64,000 nucleotides of DNA, from contig NZ_CP050177.1 of the NCBI RefSeq assembly GCF_011694815.1, positions 2,903,001 to 2,967,000 on the forward strand, read 5' to 3'. Below the pieces are notes generated by a model. The model searched no databases, was not told where the DNA came from, and was given only the letters and a program-made list of their open reading frames with translations. This DNA is from Streptomyces liangshanensis. Lineage in GTDB: Bacteria; Actinomycetota; Actinomycetes; Streptomycetales; Streptomycetaceae. The first letter of the stretch is position 1; every line of letters begins with the position of its first letter. Position numbers and translations under genes: made by a program. This document shows, piece after piece, positions 48,441 through 57,111 of the stretch.

Positions 48441-50114
48441 TCAGCCGGTGCCGACCTGTCCCGCGAGCGTTTTGAAGCCGTTCCAGCTCAGCGCGGGCCG
48501 CACCGGGTTCCAGACCTTCTGCGCCACCGCGTTGAGCGGCAGCCGGATGCCGGCCGCCACCTGGTCCTGGGTCTGCGCGTTGGGGAAGTCGCCCCAGACC
48601 GCGAGCAGTCCGCCCAGGATCTGCTTCGAGAAGCGCGCGGGCACGGCCGTGGTGCCGCGCAGGACGAACGGGGTCCACTCCTCGTAGATCCGCTGCCCGG
48701 TCGGGTAGACGAAGTTGTTGGGCTGGCCGAGCACGTAGTACAGGTACTCGTCGTTGAAGTTGACGACCTTGCGCCCGGCGTTCAGGTAGTCCAGCGGCGG
48801 GCGCGCGCCGATCTCGCGGCCGGTCCAGTACTGGACCTCCAGGTCCGGGTCCGCCTGGACGACCCCGCCGCTGAAGATGCCGTCGTTCCAGACCCGCAGG
48901 GTGCGCTTGAAGGGGGCCATCACAGCGGCCCGGTCGTTCGTCCAGCCGGTCGTGAGGTCCTGGACGCGGGCGTTCGCGCCGAACCGCTGCCGGGCGGCGG
49001 TGGCCAGGTTCGGGAACGACGCCTGGGGGTTCGAGACCATCAGCGCCGGGTATTCGTCGGCGCCGAGGTTCCAGATCTTCCCCTTGAACAGCCCGGCGTA
49101 CTCCCGCAGCAGGTCGTCGATGATCCGCGCGGACGCCGCCTGCGCGATGTCGATGGCCCCGCCCGCGCGGACACCGTTGACGTTGCGCAGTTGCAGCGAG
49201 GGGTGCGGGGCGATGACCGCGCCGAGGTGGCCCGGGTTGTCGATCTCCGGCACGACGGTGACGTGCAGCCGGGCCGCGAGGTCGAGGATCCGCTGCACCT
49301 GGGCCTTGGTCAGATGCTGCGCGGAGACGATCTCGGGGTGGGTGGTGGAGGCGATCCGGAAGCCCTGGTCGTCCGAGAAGTGCAGGCCCAGCTGGTTGAG
49401 CTTGAGGTCGGCCATCTCGCGGACCCGGTCCTCGATCCAGTCCGGGGTGTAGAACTTGCGCGCGATGTCGACGTTCAGCCCGCGCTGGGCGCGGTCGGGC
49501 CGGTCCCGTACGACCCCTTCCGGCATGGTGCCGCTCGCGCGGACCGACTGCTTGAGGGTGCGGGTGCCGTAGAAGACGCCCGCCTGGTCGGGGCCGGTGA
49601 TCCGGACCTGGTTGTTCCGTACGGTCGCGGTGTACGACTCCGCCGCGCCCTTGCCGGACACGGCGAGGACGACGTCACCGGAGCGGGCGGCGACCGCCCC
49701 CCGGTAGCCGATCCTCAGTTCCTGGGCGATCAGCCGGCCCTCGTCGGCCAGTCCGGCGCTCGCGCGGCCGGAGGCGATGACCACCCCGCTCTTCGCGCCG
49801 GGCCGCCAGCCGGGACCGCGCGCCGCCTCGTGCGAGCGGACGGAGGGGATGACGCGGGGCGCCGAGGACAGGGCGGACGTCCGCGAGGGGGACGGCGGGG
49901 GTGTCGAGCTGGCGGAGGTGCGCTCCACGGACGAGGACGAGGTGGCGGCGGACGGCGAGGGGGCCGACGCCGAGGGCGTACGGGTCCCGGAGGACGAGCC
50001 GGAACCGGAGCCTCCGGAGCCGCAGCCCGCCACGGTGACCGCGGCGACCGAGACCGCCACGCCGGCCGCCAGGGCGCCGCGCCGCTTCCGCGCCATGCGC
50101 GCTATCCGTATCAT
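48441..50114 (-). CDS. GH20 beta-N-acetylhexosaminidase lipoprotein
   Basis: 557-aa exported glycoside hydrolase releasing GlcNAc/GalNAc from chitin-type or wall-derived oligosaccharides. The signal (AAGVAVSVAAVTVAGC) has a lipobox with Cys31 followed by a Ser/Pro/Thr linker to ~residue 85. A GH20b-type domain leads into the catalytic barrel: RPDRAQRGLNVDIARKFYTP, LNQLGLHFSDDQGFRIASTT, VVPEIDNPGHLGAVIAPHPS and the Asp-Glu pair IWNLGADEYPAL. C-terminal YWTGREIGARPPLDYLNAGR and VWGDFPNAQTQDQ line the pocket. ATG 50114 is preceded by GGGAGG at 7 nt. Confidence 0.9.
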   Translation of the reverse strand: MIRIARMARKRRGALAAGVAVSVAAVTVAGCGSGGSGSGSSSGTRTPSASAPSPSAATSSSSVERTSASSTPPPSPSRTSALSSAPRVIPSVRSHEAARGPGWRPGAKSGVVIASGRASAGLADEGRLIAQELRIGYRGAVAARSGDVVLAVSGKGAAESYTATVRNNQVRITGPDQAGVFYGTRTLKQSVRASGTMPEGVVRDRPDRAQRGLNVDIARKFYTPDWIEDRVREMADLKLNQLGLHFSDDQGFRIASTTHPEIVSAQHLTKAQVQRILDLAARLHVTVVPEIDNPGHLGAVIAPHPSLQLRNVNGVRAGGAIDIAQAASARIIDDLLREYAGLFKGKIWNLGADEYPALMVSNPQASFPNLATAARQRFGANARVQDLTTGWTNDRAAVMAPFKRTLRVWNDGIFSGGVVQADPDLEVQYWTGREIGARPPLDYLNAGRKVVNFNDEYLYYVLGQPNNFVYPTGQRIYEEWTPFVLRGTTAVPARFSKQILGGLLAVWGDFPNAQTQDQVAAGIRLPLNAVAQKVWNPVRPALSWNGFKTLAGQVGTG

Positions 50115-50197
50115 CCGACAACCTCCCGCTTTGGCCAGATCTAAGCCGAAGGTCCCACGGTGCCGTCCATCACGCGCGCCGAAACTCTTCCTTCCGA

Positions 50198-51016
50198 GTG
50201 AAAATCGCGCATCCGTCGGACTCTTCGCACCGGCCGTCGATAACGTGGGGGCACATCCCCACTTCCACTTCGCGCCCCTCCCGCACAACCACCGCGCCCT
50301 TTCGCACGTCTGTCTTTACGACCACCCCCACGACGCGCTCCACCCAGGACCGTTTCCGCCCGTTGCCACCCCTTACCACCCCGCCCTTCCCGTCTTCTTG
50401 CTCATACGTATGCCGTCAGGCCGTCCGCCTCCAGGCCGCGTTCGAGGAGCCCACGCTGTCCAGCGCATCCCACGCCGGCCCCCGCGACGACCTCCACCGG
50501 TTCAACACCGCCCCGGCCCGCGACGCCGAAGCCGCCCTGCTCACCTGCTGCGGGAACCGCCGGTGGGCCCAGCGGCTCGCCGCCCACCGCCCCTACCCGG
50601 ACCTCGACGCCCTGTTCGCGGCGGCCGACGAGGCCAGCTACGACCTGTCGCACGCCGACCTGACGGAGGCGCTCGCCGCCGAGTCGTCCCCCGGGCCCCT
50701 GCACAGCGCGCCCCCGGCCGCGCGGACCGCCCTGCGCGCCGCGCACGCCGCGTACGAGAGCAGCTTCGGGCACGCCTTCGTCATCAGCCTCGACGGATAC
50801 GCCCCCGAGGAGCGCCTCGACCAGGTGCTGAGCGGGATCCGTACCCGCCTGTCCCACGACCCCGACCACGAACGGGCCGTATCGGCCGACGAATTGCGCC
50901 GCGTCGTACGGTCCCGAATTGCCGCGCTGATCGCCGGGCCGCGGGAATCCAGCGAGAAAGTGCATACAGTATCCAATAATTCGGCCTGCCCCGATAGCCC
51001 GTCCGTGGCCGTTTGA
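50198..51016 (+). CDS. OHCU-decarboxylase-like protein (UraD fold), catalytic residues not evident; start uncertain
   Basis: The conserved part (from ~50470) matches the 2-oxo-4-hydroxy-4-carboxy-5-ureidoimidazoline decarboxylase fold: LHRFNTAPARDAEAALLTCC, NRRWAQRLAAHRPYPDLDAL, HADLTEALAAESS, ALRAAHAAYESSFGHAFVIS, LDGYAPEERLDQVLSGIRTR and DELRRVVRSRIAALIAG. The usual HPRIG histidine and the following EQ glutamate are not seen (ESSPGPLHSAPP instead), so activity in urate breakdown is doubtful. The only canonical in-frame start is GTG 50198, which adds ~85 Thr/Pro-rich residues unlike the family; 50115-50455 may be mostly untranslated. Confidence 0.6.
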   Translation: MKIAHPSDSSHRPSITWGHIPTSTSRPSRTTTAPFRTSVFTTTPTTRSTQDRFRPLPPLTTPPFPSSCSYVCRQAVRLQAAFEEPTLSSASHAGPRDDLHRFNTAPARDAEAALLTCCGNRRWAQRLAAHRPYPDLDALFAAADEASYDLSHADLTEALAAESSPGPLHSAPPAARTALRAAHAAYESSFGHAFVISLDGYAPEERLDQVLSGIRTRLSHDPDHERAVSADELRRVVRSRIAALIAGPRESSEKVHTVSNNSACPDSPSVAV

Positions 51017-51184
51017 TTGGGTGTTTGATCACACCTGTCGACCCCGGGCGAGTGGACGGAAAATACGTCGCTACGATGGCCGGGGCCGGTGGACCGTACC
51101 CGGCCGGGTACGACCGACACCACTGTGCTTGATTGAGTAGAAGATGGCGGCCGGCCCCGATCCTTGCTCCCGGAGGGTTTTTCC

Positions 51185-51580
51185 GTGCCGGCTGGAACGC
51201 TGTACCGCGGCCGGGAAGGTATGTGGTCCTGGGTGGCTCATCGAGTCACCGGCGTCCTCATTTTCTTCTTCCTGTTCGTACACGTACTGGACACCTCGCT
51301 CGTCCGCGTCTCTCCCGAGGCCTACGACGATGTCGTGGCGACCTACAAGAACCCGGTCGTCGCGTTGCTCGAGTACGGCCTCGTGGCCGCCATTCTCTTC
51401 CACGCGCTCAACGGCCTGCGCGTCATCGCCGTGGACTTCTGGTCCAAGGGCCCCCGCTACCAGAAGCAGATGCTCTGGACCGCGGTCGGCATCTGGGTGG
51501 TCCTGATGCTGGGTGCCCTCTATCCCGTGCTCGGCCACGCCGTACGCGAAGTCTTCGGGAGTGCCACCCATGTCAGCTGA
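51185..51580 (+). CDS. sdhC: Succinate dehydrogenase cytochrome b556 subunit
   Basis: 131-aa membrane anchor of complex II. Features: YRGREGMWSWVAHRVTGVLI (quinone/haem region with His), FFFLFVHVLDTSLVRVS, LVAAILFHALNGLRVIAVDF (haem-ligand His region) and a third TM (LWTAVGIWVVLMLGALYPVL). GTG 51185 has GGAGGG 8 nt upstream. First gene of sdhCDAB; overlaps sdhD by 11 bp. The 168 bp upstream carry the operon promoter; GTGT-N6-ACAC at 51021-51034 is a weak dyad of unknown significance. Confidence 0.94.
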   Translation: MPAGTLYRGREGMWSWVAHRVTGVLIFFFLFVHVLDTSLVRVSPEAYDDVVATYKNPVVALLEYGLVAAILFHALNGLRVIAVDFWSKGPRYQKQMLWTAVGIWVVLMLGALYPVLGHAVREVFGSATHVS

Positions 51581-52046
51581 CACCACCGCCAAGATCGGCC
51601 CCGTCGAGGGCGCGAGCCTGTACGACGCCGACAACCCGGCGCCGCTCATCGAGGCCCCGCGCAAGCGCACCGGGAAGACGCCCAAGTCGACCCGCGGCAA
51701 CTTCGAGATGGCCGCGTGGCTCTTCATGCGGCTGTCCGGTGTCGTGCTGGTCGTCCTGGTCATCGGCCACCTGATCATCCAGCTCGTCCTGGACGGCGGG
51801 GTGACCAAGATCGGCTTCGCGTTCGTCGCCGGCCGCTGGGCGTCGCCGTTCTGGCAGATCTGGGACCTGCTGATGCTGTGGCTGGCGATGCTGCACGGCG
51901 GGAACGGCCTGCGCACCGTCATCAACGACTACGCGGAGCGCACCACCACGCGCCTCTGGCTCAAGGGCCTCCTGTACACCGCGACGGTGTTCACCATCTT
52001 CCTCGGCTCGCTGGTGATCTTCACCTTCGACCCGAACATCCGTTAA
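51570..52046 (+). CDS. sdhD: Succinate dehydrogenase hydrophobic membrane anchor subunit
   Basis: 158-aa anchor subunit. A hydrophilic N-terminus of ~45 residues is followed by three TM helices: EMAAWLFMRLSGVVLVVLVI, IWDLLMLWLAMLHGGNGLRT (His of the second helix, haem/quinone) and LYTATVFTIFLGSLVIFTFD. ATG 51570 lies inside the sdhC 3' end. Together with SdhC it binds the quinone and carries electrons from the iron-sulfur subunit. sdhA follows after 21 bp. Confidence 0.93.
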   Translation: MSADTTAKIGPVEGASLYDADNPAPLIEAPRKRTGKTPKSTRGNFEMAAWLFMRLSGVVLVVLVIGHLIIQLVLDGGVTKIGFAFVAGRWASPFWQIWDLLMLWLAMLHGGNGLRTVINDYAERTTTRLWLKGLLYTATVFTIFLGSLVIFTFDPNIR

Positions 52047-52067
52047 ACCGGGGCTGACGAGACTCTC

Positions 52068-53822
52068 ATGAAGATCCATAAGTACGACACCGTCATCGTC
52101 GGCGCCGGTGGCGCCGGTATGCGCGCGGCCATCGAGTCGACCAAGCGCAGCCGTACCGCCGTGCTGACGAAGCTCTACCCCACGCGCTCCCACACGGGCG
52201 CGGCGCAGGGCGGCATGGCCGCCGCGCTCGCCAACGTGGAGGAGGACAACTGGGAGTGGCACACCTTCGACACGATCAAGGGCGGCGACTACCTGGTCGA
52301 CCAGGACGCCGCCGAGATCCTGGCGAAGGAGGCCATCGACGCGGTCCTCGACCTGGAGAAGATGGGCCTGCCGTTCAACCGGACGCCCGACGGCACCATC
52401 GACCAGCGCCGGTTCGGCGGGCACTCCCGCAACCACGGCGAGGCGCCGGTGCGCCGGTCCTGCTACGCCGCGGACCGCACGGGCCACATGATCCTCCAGA
52501 CCCTCTACCAGAACTGCGTCAAGGAGGGTGTGGAGTTCTTCAACGAGTTCTACGTCCTCGACCAGTTGATGGCCGAGGTCGACGGCGTGAAGGTGTCCGC
52601 CGGGGTGGTCGCCTTCGAGCTGGCCACCGGCGAGATCCACATCTTCCAGGCCAAGTCGGTCATCTACGCGTCCGGCGGCACCGGCAAGTTCTTCAAGGTG
52701 ACGTCCAACGCGCACACCCTGACCGGTGACGGCCAGGCCGCCTGCTACCGGCGCGGACTGCCCCTGGAGGACATGGAGTTCTTCCAGTTCCACCCGACGG
52801 GCATCTGGCGCATGGGCATCCTGCTCACGGAGGGCGCCCGCGGCGAGGGCGGCATCCTGCGCAACAAGGACGGCGAGCGCTTCATGGAGAAGTACGCGCC
52901 CGTCATGAAGGACCTCGCCTCGCGTGACGTCGTCTCGCGCTCCATCTACACGGAGATCCGCGAGGGCCGCGGCTGCGGGCCCGAGGGCGACCACGTCTAC
53001 CTCGACCTCACGCACCTGCCGCCGGAGCAGCTGGACGCCAAGCTGCCCGACATCACCGAGTTCGCGCGCACGTACCTGGGCATCGAGCCGTACACGGACC
53101 CGATCCCGATCCAGCCGACCGCGCACTACGCCATGGGCGGCATCCCGACCAACGTCCAGGGCGAGGTGCTCGCCGACAACACCACGGTCGTCCCCGGCCT
53201 GTACGCGGCCGGCGAGGTCGCGTGCGTGTCGGTGCACGGCGCGAACCGCCTCGGCACCAACTCCCTGCTGGACATCAACGTGTTCGGCAAGCGGTCCGGC
53301 ATCGCCGCCGCGGAGTACGCCGCGAAGCACGACTTCGTCGAACTGCCCGACAACCCGGCGGAGTTCGTCGCGAACCGGGTCGAGCACCTGCGTAACTCCA
53401 CGGGCAAGGAGCGGGTCGCCGCGCTGCGCCTGGAGCTCCAGGAGACCATGGACGCGAACGTCATGGTGTTCCGTACCGAGCAGACCATCAAGACGGCGGT
53501 CGAGAAGATCGGCGAGCTGCGCGAGCGCTACCTGAACGTGTCCATCCAGGACAAGGGCAAGCGCTTCAACACGGACCTGCTGGAGGCCATCGAGCTGGGC
53601 AACCTGCTCGACCTGGCCGAGGTGATGGCGGTCTCCGCGCTCGCCCGCAAGGAGTCCCGCGGCGGTCACTACCGCGAGGACTACCCCAACCGCGACGACG
53701 TGAACTTCATGCGCCACACCATGGCGTACCGCGAGGTCGGCGACGACGGCAACGAGTCGATCCGTCTCGACTACAAGCCGGTCGTCCAGACCCGCTACCA
53801 GCCGATGGAGCGTAAGTACTGA
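52068..53822 (+). CDS. sdhA: Succinate dehydrogenase flavoprotein subunit
   Basis: 584-aa FAD subunit oxidising succinate to fumarate. Motifs: DTVIVGAGGAGMRAAIES (dinucleotide fold), YPTRSHTGAAQGGMAAALAN with His42 as the covalent FAD attachment site, RRFGGHSRNHGEAPVRRSCY, ASRDVVSRSIYTEIREGRGC (active-site Arg), PTAHYAMGGIPTNVQGEVLA and GLYAAGEVACVSVHGANRLG. Full length for the family. Its TGA overlaps the sdhB ATG (TGATG). Confidence 0.97.
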   Translation: MKIHKYDTVIVGAGGAGMRAAIESTKRSRTAVLTKLYPTRSHTGAAQGGMAAALANVEEDNWEWHTFDTIKGGDYLVDQDAAEILAKEAIDAVLDLEKMGLPFNRTPDGTIDQRRFGGHSRNHGEAPVRRSCYAADRTGHMILQTLYQNCVKEGVEFFNEFYVLDQLMAEVDGVKVSAGVVAFELATGEIHIFQAKSVIYASGGTGKFFKVTSNAHTLTGDGQAACYRRGLPLEDMEFFQFHPTGIWRMGILLTEGARGEGGILRNKDGERFMEKYAPVMKDLASRDVVSRSIYTEIREGRGCGPEGDHVYLDLTHLPPEQLDAKLPDITEFARTYLGIEPYTDPIPIQPTAHYAMGGIPTNVQGEVLADNTTVVPGLYAAGEVACVSVHGANRLGTNSLLDINVFGKRSGIAAAEYAAKHDFVELPDNPAEFVANRVEHLRNSTGKERVAALRLELQETMDANVMVFRTEQTIKTAVEKIGELRERYLNVSIQDKGKRFNTDLLEAIELGNLLDLAEVMAVSALARKESRGGHYREDYPNRDDVNFMRHTMAYREVGDDGNESIRLDYKPVVQTRYQPMERKY

Positions 53823-54598
53823 TGTCCACAGCCACCATGGACCGGGTCGAGGCGGCCTCCGCCGCCTCGCACCTCATCACGGTCACCTTCCGGATCCGCC
53901 GCTTCAACCCGGAGGTCTCGGCCGAGGCGACCTGGCAGGACTTCCAGATCGACATCGACCCCAAGGAGCGGGTCCTCGACGGTCTCCACAAGATCAAGTG
54001 GGAACTGGACGGGTCGCTCACCTTCCGCCGCTCGTGCGCGCACGGCATCTGCGGCTCGGACGCGATGCGGATCAACGGCAAGAACCGGCTGGCGTGCAAG
54101 ACGCTGATCAAGGACATCATCTCGCCCGACAAGAACGGGGTGTCCAAGCCGATCACGGTCGAGGCCATAAAGGGCCTGACGGTCCTCAAGGACCTGATCG
54201 TCGACATGGACCCGTTCTTCCAGGCGTACCGCGACGTGATGCCGTTCCTCGTCACGACCGGCAACGAGCCGACGCGTGAGCGCCACCAGACCGCCGAGGA
54301 CCGCGAGCGGTTCGACGACACCACCAAGTGCATCCTGTGCGCGGCGTGCACCTCGTCCTGCCCGGTGTTCTGGAACGACGGCCAGTACTTCGGCCCGGCG
54401 GCCATCGTGAACGCCCACCGCTTCATCTTCGACTCGCGTGACGAGGCCGGCGAGCAGCGGCTGGAGATCCTCAACGACAAGGACGGCGTGTGGCGCTGCC
54501 GCACGACGTTCAACTGCACGGACGCCTGCCCGCGCGGCATCGAGGTCACGAAGGCGATCCAGGAGGTCAAGCGCGCGCTGATCACGCGTCGCTTCTGA
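53822..54598 (+). CDS. sdhB: Succinate dehydrogenase iron-sulfur subunit
   Basis: 258-aa electron-transfer subunit. [2Fe-2S] ligands: SCAHGICGSDAMRINGKNRL with the preceding FRRSC and a final C; [4Fe-4S]: KCILCAACTSSCPVFW; [3Fe-4S]: FNCTDACPRGIEVTKAIQE. It starts at ATG 53822 overlapping the sdhA stop and ends the sdhCDAB operon; a 10-bp hairpin follows. Confidence 0.97.
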   Translation: MSTATMDRVEAASAASHLITVTFRIRRFNPEVSAEATWQDFQIDIDPKERVLDGLHKIKWELDGSLTFRRSCAHGICGSDAMRINGKNRLACKTLIKDIISPDKNGVSKPITVEAIKGLTVLKDLIVDMDPFFQAYRDVMPFLVTTGNEPTRERHQTAEDRERFDDTTKCILCAACTSSCPVFWNDGQYFGPAAIVNAHRFIFDSRDEAGEQRLEILNDKDGVWRCRTTFNCTDACPRGIEVTKAIQEVKRALITRRF

Positions 54599-54629
54599 CA
54601 CCCGGCGCCGGGCGTTGCAATACGGCTTC

Positions 54630-54674
54630 AAGAGGCCCGCTTCCGTACGTACTCCGTACAGAATCGGGCCTCTT
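54630..54674 (+). terminator. Hairpin after sdhB
   Basis: AAGAGGCCCG (54630-54639) and CGGGCCTCTT (54665-54674), 25-nt loop containing GTACGTAC, start 32 nt beyond the sdhB stop and end in CTTCTGTG. Moderate-strength terminator of the sdh operon. Confidence 0.6.
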
Positions 54675-54750
54675 CTGTGCCAGGATCGGAGGACGACCAG
54701 AGACCGGTACGGCCGACGTCGAATCCGGGCCAGGGGAAACGGGGAGCGAG

Positions 54751-55308
54751 ATGACCGAGCCGAATCCGTACGCGGACGGGGAGTACAAGTGGGGCCCGGG
54801 GCAGCCGCAGGGGGCGCCGGAGTACGACTTCCCCCAGCCGACCCTCGCCGACGGCCAGATCCCGCCCCCGCCCGCACCGGGCTACGGCTACCCCCAGGGC
54901 ACTCCCCCGTACGGCTACCCGCACCCGGGCGCGGCGATGACCCCGGCCCCCGCCCACGGCGGCACCCCCCTGGTGACGATCGGCGACATCACGGTGATCG
55001 GCGACTCGATCGTGACCCCGTCGGGCACGCTGCCGCTGCGGGGCGCGGTGTGGAACGCGACGGACCTGTCGCGTACGGAGGAGAAGATCCCGGCCCACGC
55101 GATCGTCCTGGCGATCGTCTTCTTCCTCTTCTGCCTGATCGGCCTGCTCTTCCTGCTGATGAAGGAGCGCACGACCACGGGCTTCATCCAGGTCACGGTG
55201 ACGAGCGGCGGCATCCACCACTCGACGATGATCCCGGCGAACAACCCGCACGCGTTCCAGGCGGTCATGGGCCAGATCGCGTACGCCCGCTCGATCAGCG
55301 CGATGTGA
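54751..55308 (+). CDS. Tail-anchored/one-TM hypothetical protein with Pro/Tyr/Gly-rich N-terminus
   Basis: 185-aa protein. Residues 1-70 are Pro/Gly/Tyr-rich (YGYPQGTPPYGYPHPGAAM), a low-complexity segment common in actinobacterial membrane proteins. It is followed by TPLVTIGDITVIGDSIVTPS, one TM (HAIVLAIVFFLFCLIGLLFL, ~residues 115-140) and a C-terminal TGFIQVTVTSGGIHHSTMIP domain. ATG 54751 has GGGGAGCGAG directly upstream. The FKBP gene starts 7 bp later, so the two are probably co-transcribed. No known function. Confidence 0.78.
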   Translation: MTEPNPYADGEYKWGPGQPQGAPEYDFPQPTLADGQIPPPPAPGYGYPQGTPPYGYPHPGAAMTPAPAHGGTPLVTIGDITVIGDSIVTPSGTLPLRGAVWNATDLSRTEEKIPAHAIVLAIVFFLFCLIGLLFLLMKERTTTGFIQVTVTSGGIHHSTMIPANNPHAFQAVMGQIAYARSISAM

Positions 55309-55314
55309 GGCACC

Positions 55315-55716
55315 GTGACGAACGAGCCGGCCAAGCCCGGTGTCGAGGTTCCGGCGGGTGACCCGCCCGCGGAGCTGACGATCCGGGACCTCGTGATCGG
55401 GGACGGGCCCGAGGCGCTGCCGGGCCGGGTGGTCCAGGTGCACTACGTCGGGGTGACGTTCGCGTCCGGGACGGAGTTCGACTCCTCCTGGGAGCAGGAC
55501 CGGCCGTTCAAGTTCGCCGTGGGCGGGGGCCGGGTCATCAAGGGCTGGGACCGCGGGGTGCGGGGCATGCGGGTCGGCGGCCGGCGCGAGATCATCGTCC
55601 CCCCGCGTCTGGGGTACGGCGGTCAGTCCCCCTCCGCGTTCATCCCGCCGGGCTCGACGCTGATCTTCGTCGTGGACCTGCTCACGGTCGCGGGCGGGCC
55701 GCCGGAGCGGGCCTGA
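55315..55716 (+). CDS. FKBP-type peptidyl-prolyl cis-trans isomerase
   Basis: 133-aa cytosolic FKBP. Core motifs: GRVVQVHYVGVTFASGTEFD, SSWEQDRPFKFAVGGGRVIK, GWDRGVRGMRVGGRREIIVP, PRLGYGGQSPSAFIPPGSTL and IFVVDLLTV, covering the hydrophobic drug/proline pocket (Tyr, Phe, Val-Ile, Trp). No signal peptide. GTG 55315. Its 3' end overlaps the convergent VWA gene by 35 bp. Confidence 0.94.
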   Translation: MTNEPAKPGVEVPAGDPPAELTIRDLVIGDGPEALPGRVVQVHYVGVTFASGTEFDSSWEQDRPFKFAVGGGRVIKGWDRGVRGMRVGGRREIIVPPRLGYGGQSPSAFIPPGSTLIFVVDLLTVAGGPPERA

Positions 55717-56518
55717 CCGGCCGGTCGAGGATGCCCGCGCGGTTGGCCGCCGTGAGCCAGGGCGGGAACGCGCAGAGCAGGCGGTCGTAGAGTTCCGCGT
55801 CCGAGGTGCGGGCTATGTCGTCGACCGTGAAGAAGGACGCGTTGTCGACGGGCCGTCCGGGGAGGGTGTCGAGGCGGGACAGGACGCCGTAGTCGGCGCG
55901 GCCGAGGCCCACGAACTGCCAGAAGAGCGGCTCCTCCACGGAGGCGCGCAGTTCGGCCTCGATCTCGCGGTCGCGGTGCACGCCGCCGTCGGAGAAGAAG
56001 AGGACCAGGGTCGGGGCCGGCGCCGGGTTCTCCCGTACGTACGCGCGGACCGCCGCCATGGCCTTGTGCTCCTCGTTCCGGATGCCGACGGCCCGCATGT
56101 CCGTCTGGCCGGGCAGCAGCCCGCGACGGGGCCTCCGGGGGCGGCCGAAGAGGCGGAACTGCCCCACGCGTACGTGCAGGCGCAGCCATGCGGGCAGCCC
56201 CGCGAGGTCGACGTCCGGCAGCCGGGCCGGGTTCGACGCGAACGTCCAGGCCCGCATCCCGCCGCGCTCGTCCAGGCGCGCGGCGACGGCGGCGACGCGC
56301 TCCACCAGGTCGGCGACCACACCCCGGCTGTAGAGCCCCGCCATGGACCCGGACGCGCCGAGGACCAGGACCACCCGCGCGCTCGCGGCGGCCACGCCGT
56401 AGTGGTGGAGGGCGAGGTCGACCTGCGCGGTGCGCAGGGACAGGCGCTTGCGCAGATCCCCGGGAAGCTGTTCCTCGTCCGCCACGTGCGCCTCCCGGTC
56501 GCGGGATACGGATGCCAT
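55682..56518 (-). CDS. VWA-domain protein (TerF-like), first MIDAS residue replaced
   Basis: 278-aa von Willebrand factor A protein. RKRLSLRTAQVDLALHHYGV precedes the strand that normally carries the MIDAS DxSxS; here it reads RVVLVLGASGSMAGLYSRGV, with Gly in place of the first Asp. Other MIDAS-like parts remain (TDMRAVGIRNEEHKAMAAVR, TLVLFFSDGGVHRDREIEAE). The architecture resembles tellurium-resistance/TerF-type VWA proteins. ATG 56518 faces the twin TTGAAC palindromes at 56597-56654. Convergent overlap with the FKBP gene. Confidence 0.82.
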   Translation of the reverse strand: MASVSRDREAHVADEEQLPGDLRKRLSLRTAQVDLALHHYGVAAASARVVLVLGASGSMAGLYSRGVVADLVERVAAVAARLDERGGMRAWTFASNPARLPDVDLAGLPAWLRLHVRVGQFRLFGRPRRPRRGLLPGQTDMRAVGIRNEEHKAMAAVRAYVRENPAPAPTLVLFFSDGGVHRDREIEAELRASVEEPLFWQFVGLGRADYGVLSRLDTLPGRPVDNASFFTVDDIARTSDAELYDRLLCAFPPWLTAANRAGILDRPVRPAPAARPRP

Positions 56519-56596
56519 CACTCCAGTCTGCTCCTGTTCGCGCGCCTCCGTGACACCGATGTCAACACTCGTCGCGAACGGCCGGATCGAGCCGTA

Positions 56597-56654
56597 TTGA
56601 ACATGTTCAAAGTTAGGGTTACAGTCCATGACAAGAGCTTTTGAACACGTTCAA
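56597..56654. promoter_or_regulatory. Twin palindromic operators TTGAACATGTTCAA and TTGAACACGTTCAA
   Basis: Two 14-bp palindromes, 56597-56610 (perfect) and 56641-56654 (one central mismatch), are spaced 44 bp centre to centre (about four helical turns). The second one ends 14 bp before the start of the membrane-protein gene at 56669. Size and symmetry fit a TetR-family dimer, and a TetR gene is the third gene of this operon (57543-58256), suggesting autoregulation and possible looping. Confidence 0.75.
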
Positions 56655-56668
56655 GAGGAGGGTGGGGC

Positions 56669-57106
56669 ATGGACCTCACTGTGGTCGCGTATGTGATCTA
56701 TCTGGCGGTCAGCCTGGCGCTGACCGTATGGGTCGCCTGGACACTGAGCCGGGCGGGCCGGGTGTTCCTCGCCGATGTGCTGCACGGCAACGAGAAGCTC
56801 GCCGAAGCCGTCAACCACCTGCTGGTGGTGGGCTTCTACCTGGTCAACCTCGGCTTCGTCGCGCTCTACCTCAAGGGCGGTGACAGCGTCGGCAGCGCGC
56901 GCGAGCTGTTCGAGGCGCTGTCCGTGAAGGTCGGCGTGGTCCTGCTCGTGCTCGGCGGGATGCACCTCGCCAACGTGTACGTGCTCAACCGGATCCGGCG
57001 GCGCGGCATCATGGAACGTGACCAGATCCCGCCGGTGCCCCCGGCGGGCTGGACCGGCACGCCGTCCCCGTGGTCGGCGCCGACGCCGCCGCCCGCCGGG
57101 GCCTGA
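56669..57106 (+). CDS. Integral membrane protein (3 TM) of TetR-controlled operon
   Basis: 145-aa membrane protein. TM1 LTVVAYVIYLAVSLALTVWV, TM2 LLVVGFYLVNLGFVALYLKG and TM3 VKVGVVLLVLGGMHLANVYV alternate with short loops (SRAGRVFLADVLHGNEKLAE). The C-terminal ~25 residues are Pro-rich. ATG 56669 is preceded by GAGGAGGGTGGGGC. It is followed 6 bp later by a DCC-family gene and then the TetR gene; the operon sits behind twin TTGAAC palindromes. Function unknown. Confidence 0.8.
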   Translation: MDLTVVAYVIYLAVSLALTVWVAWTLSRAGRVFLADVLHGNEKLAEAVNHLLVVGFYLVNLGFVALYLKGGDSVGSARELFEALSVKVGVVLLVLGGMHLANVYVLNRIRRRGIMERDQIPPVPPAGWTGTPSPWSAPTPPPAGA

Positions 57107-57111
57107 GCGTC

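Noticed and set aside
51017..51184. Rex (redox) operator upstream of sdhC
   Set aside because: GTGT-N6-ACAC at 51021-51034 is too short and does not match TTGTGAA-type Rex sites.
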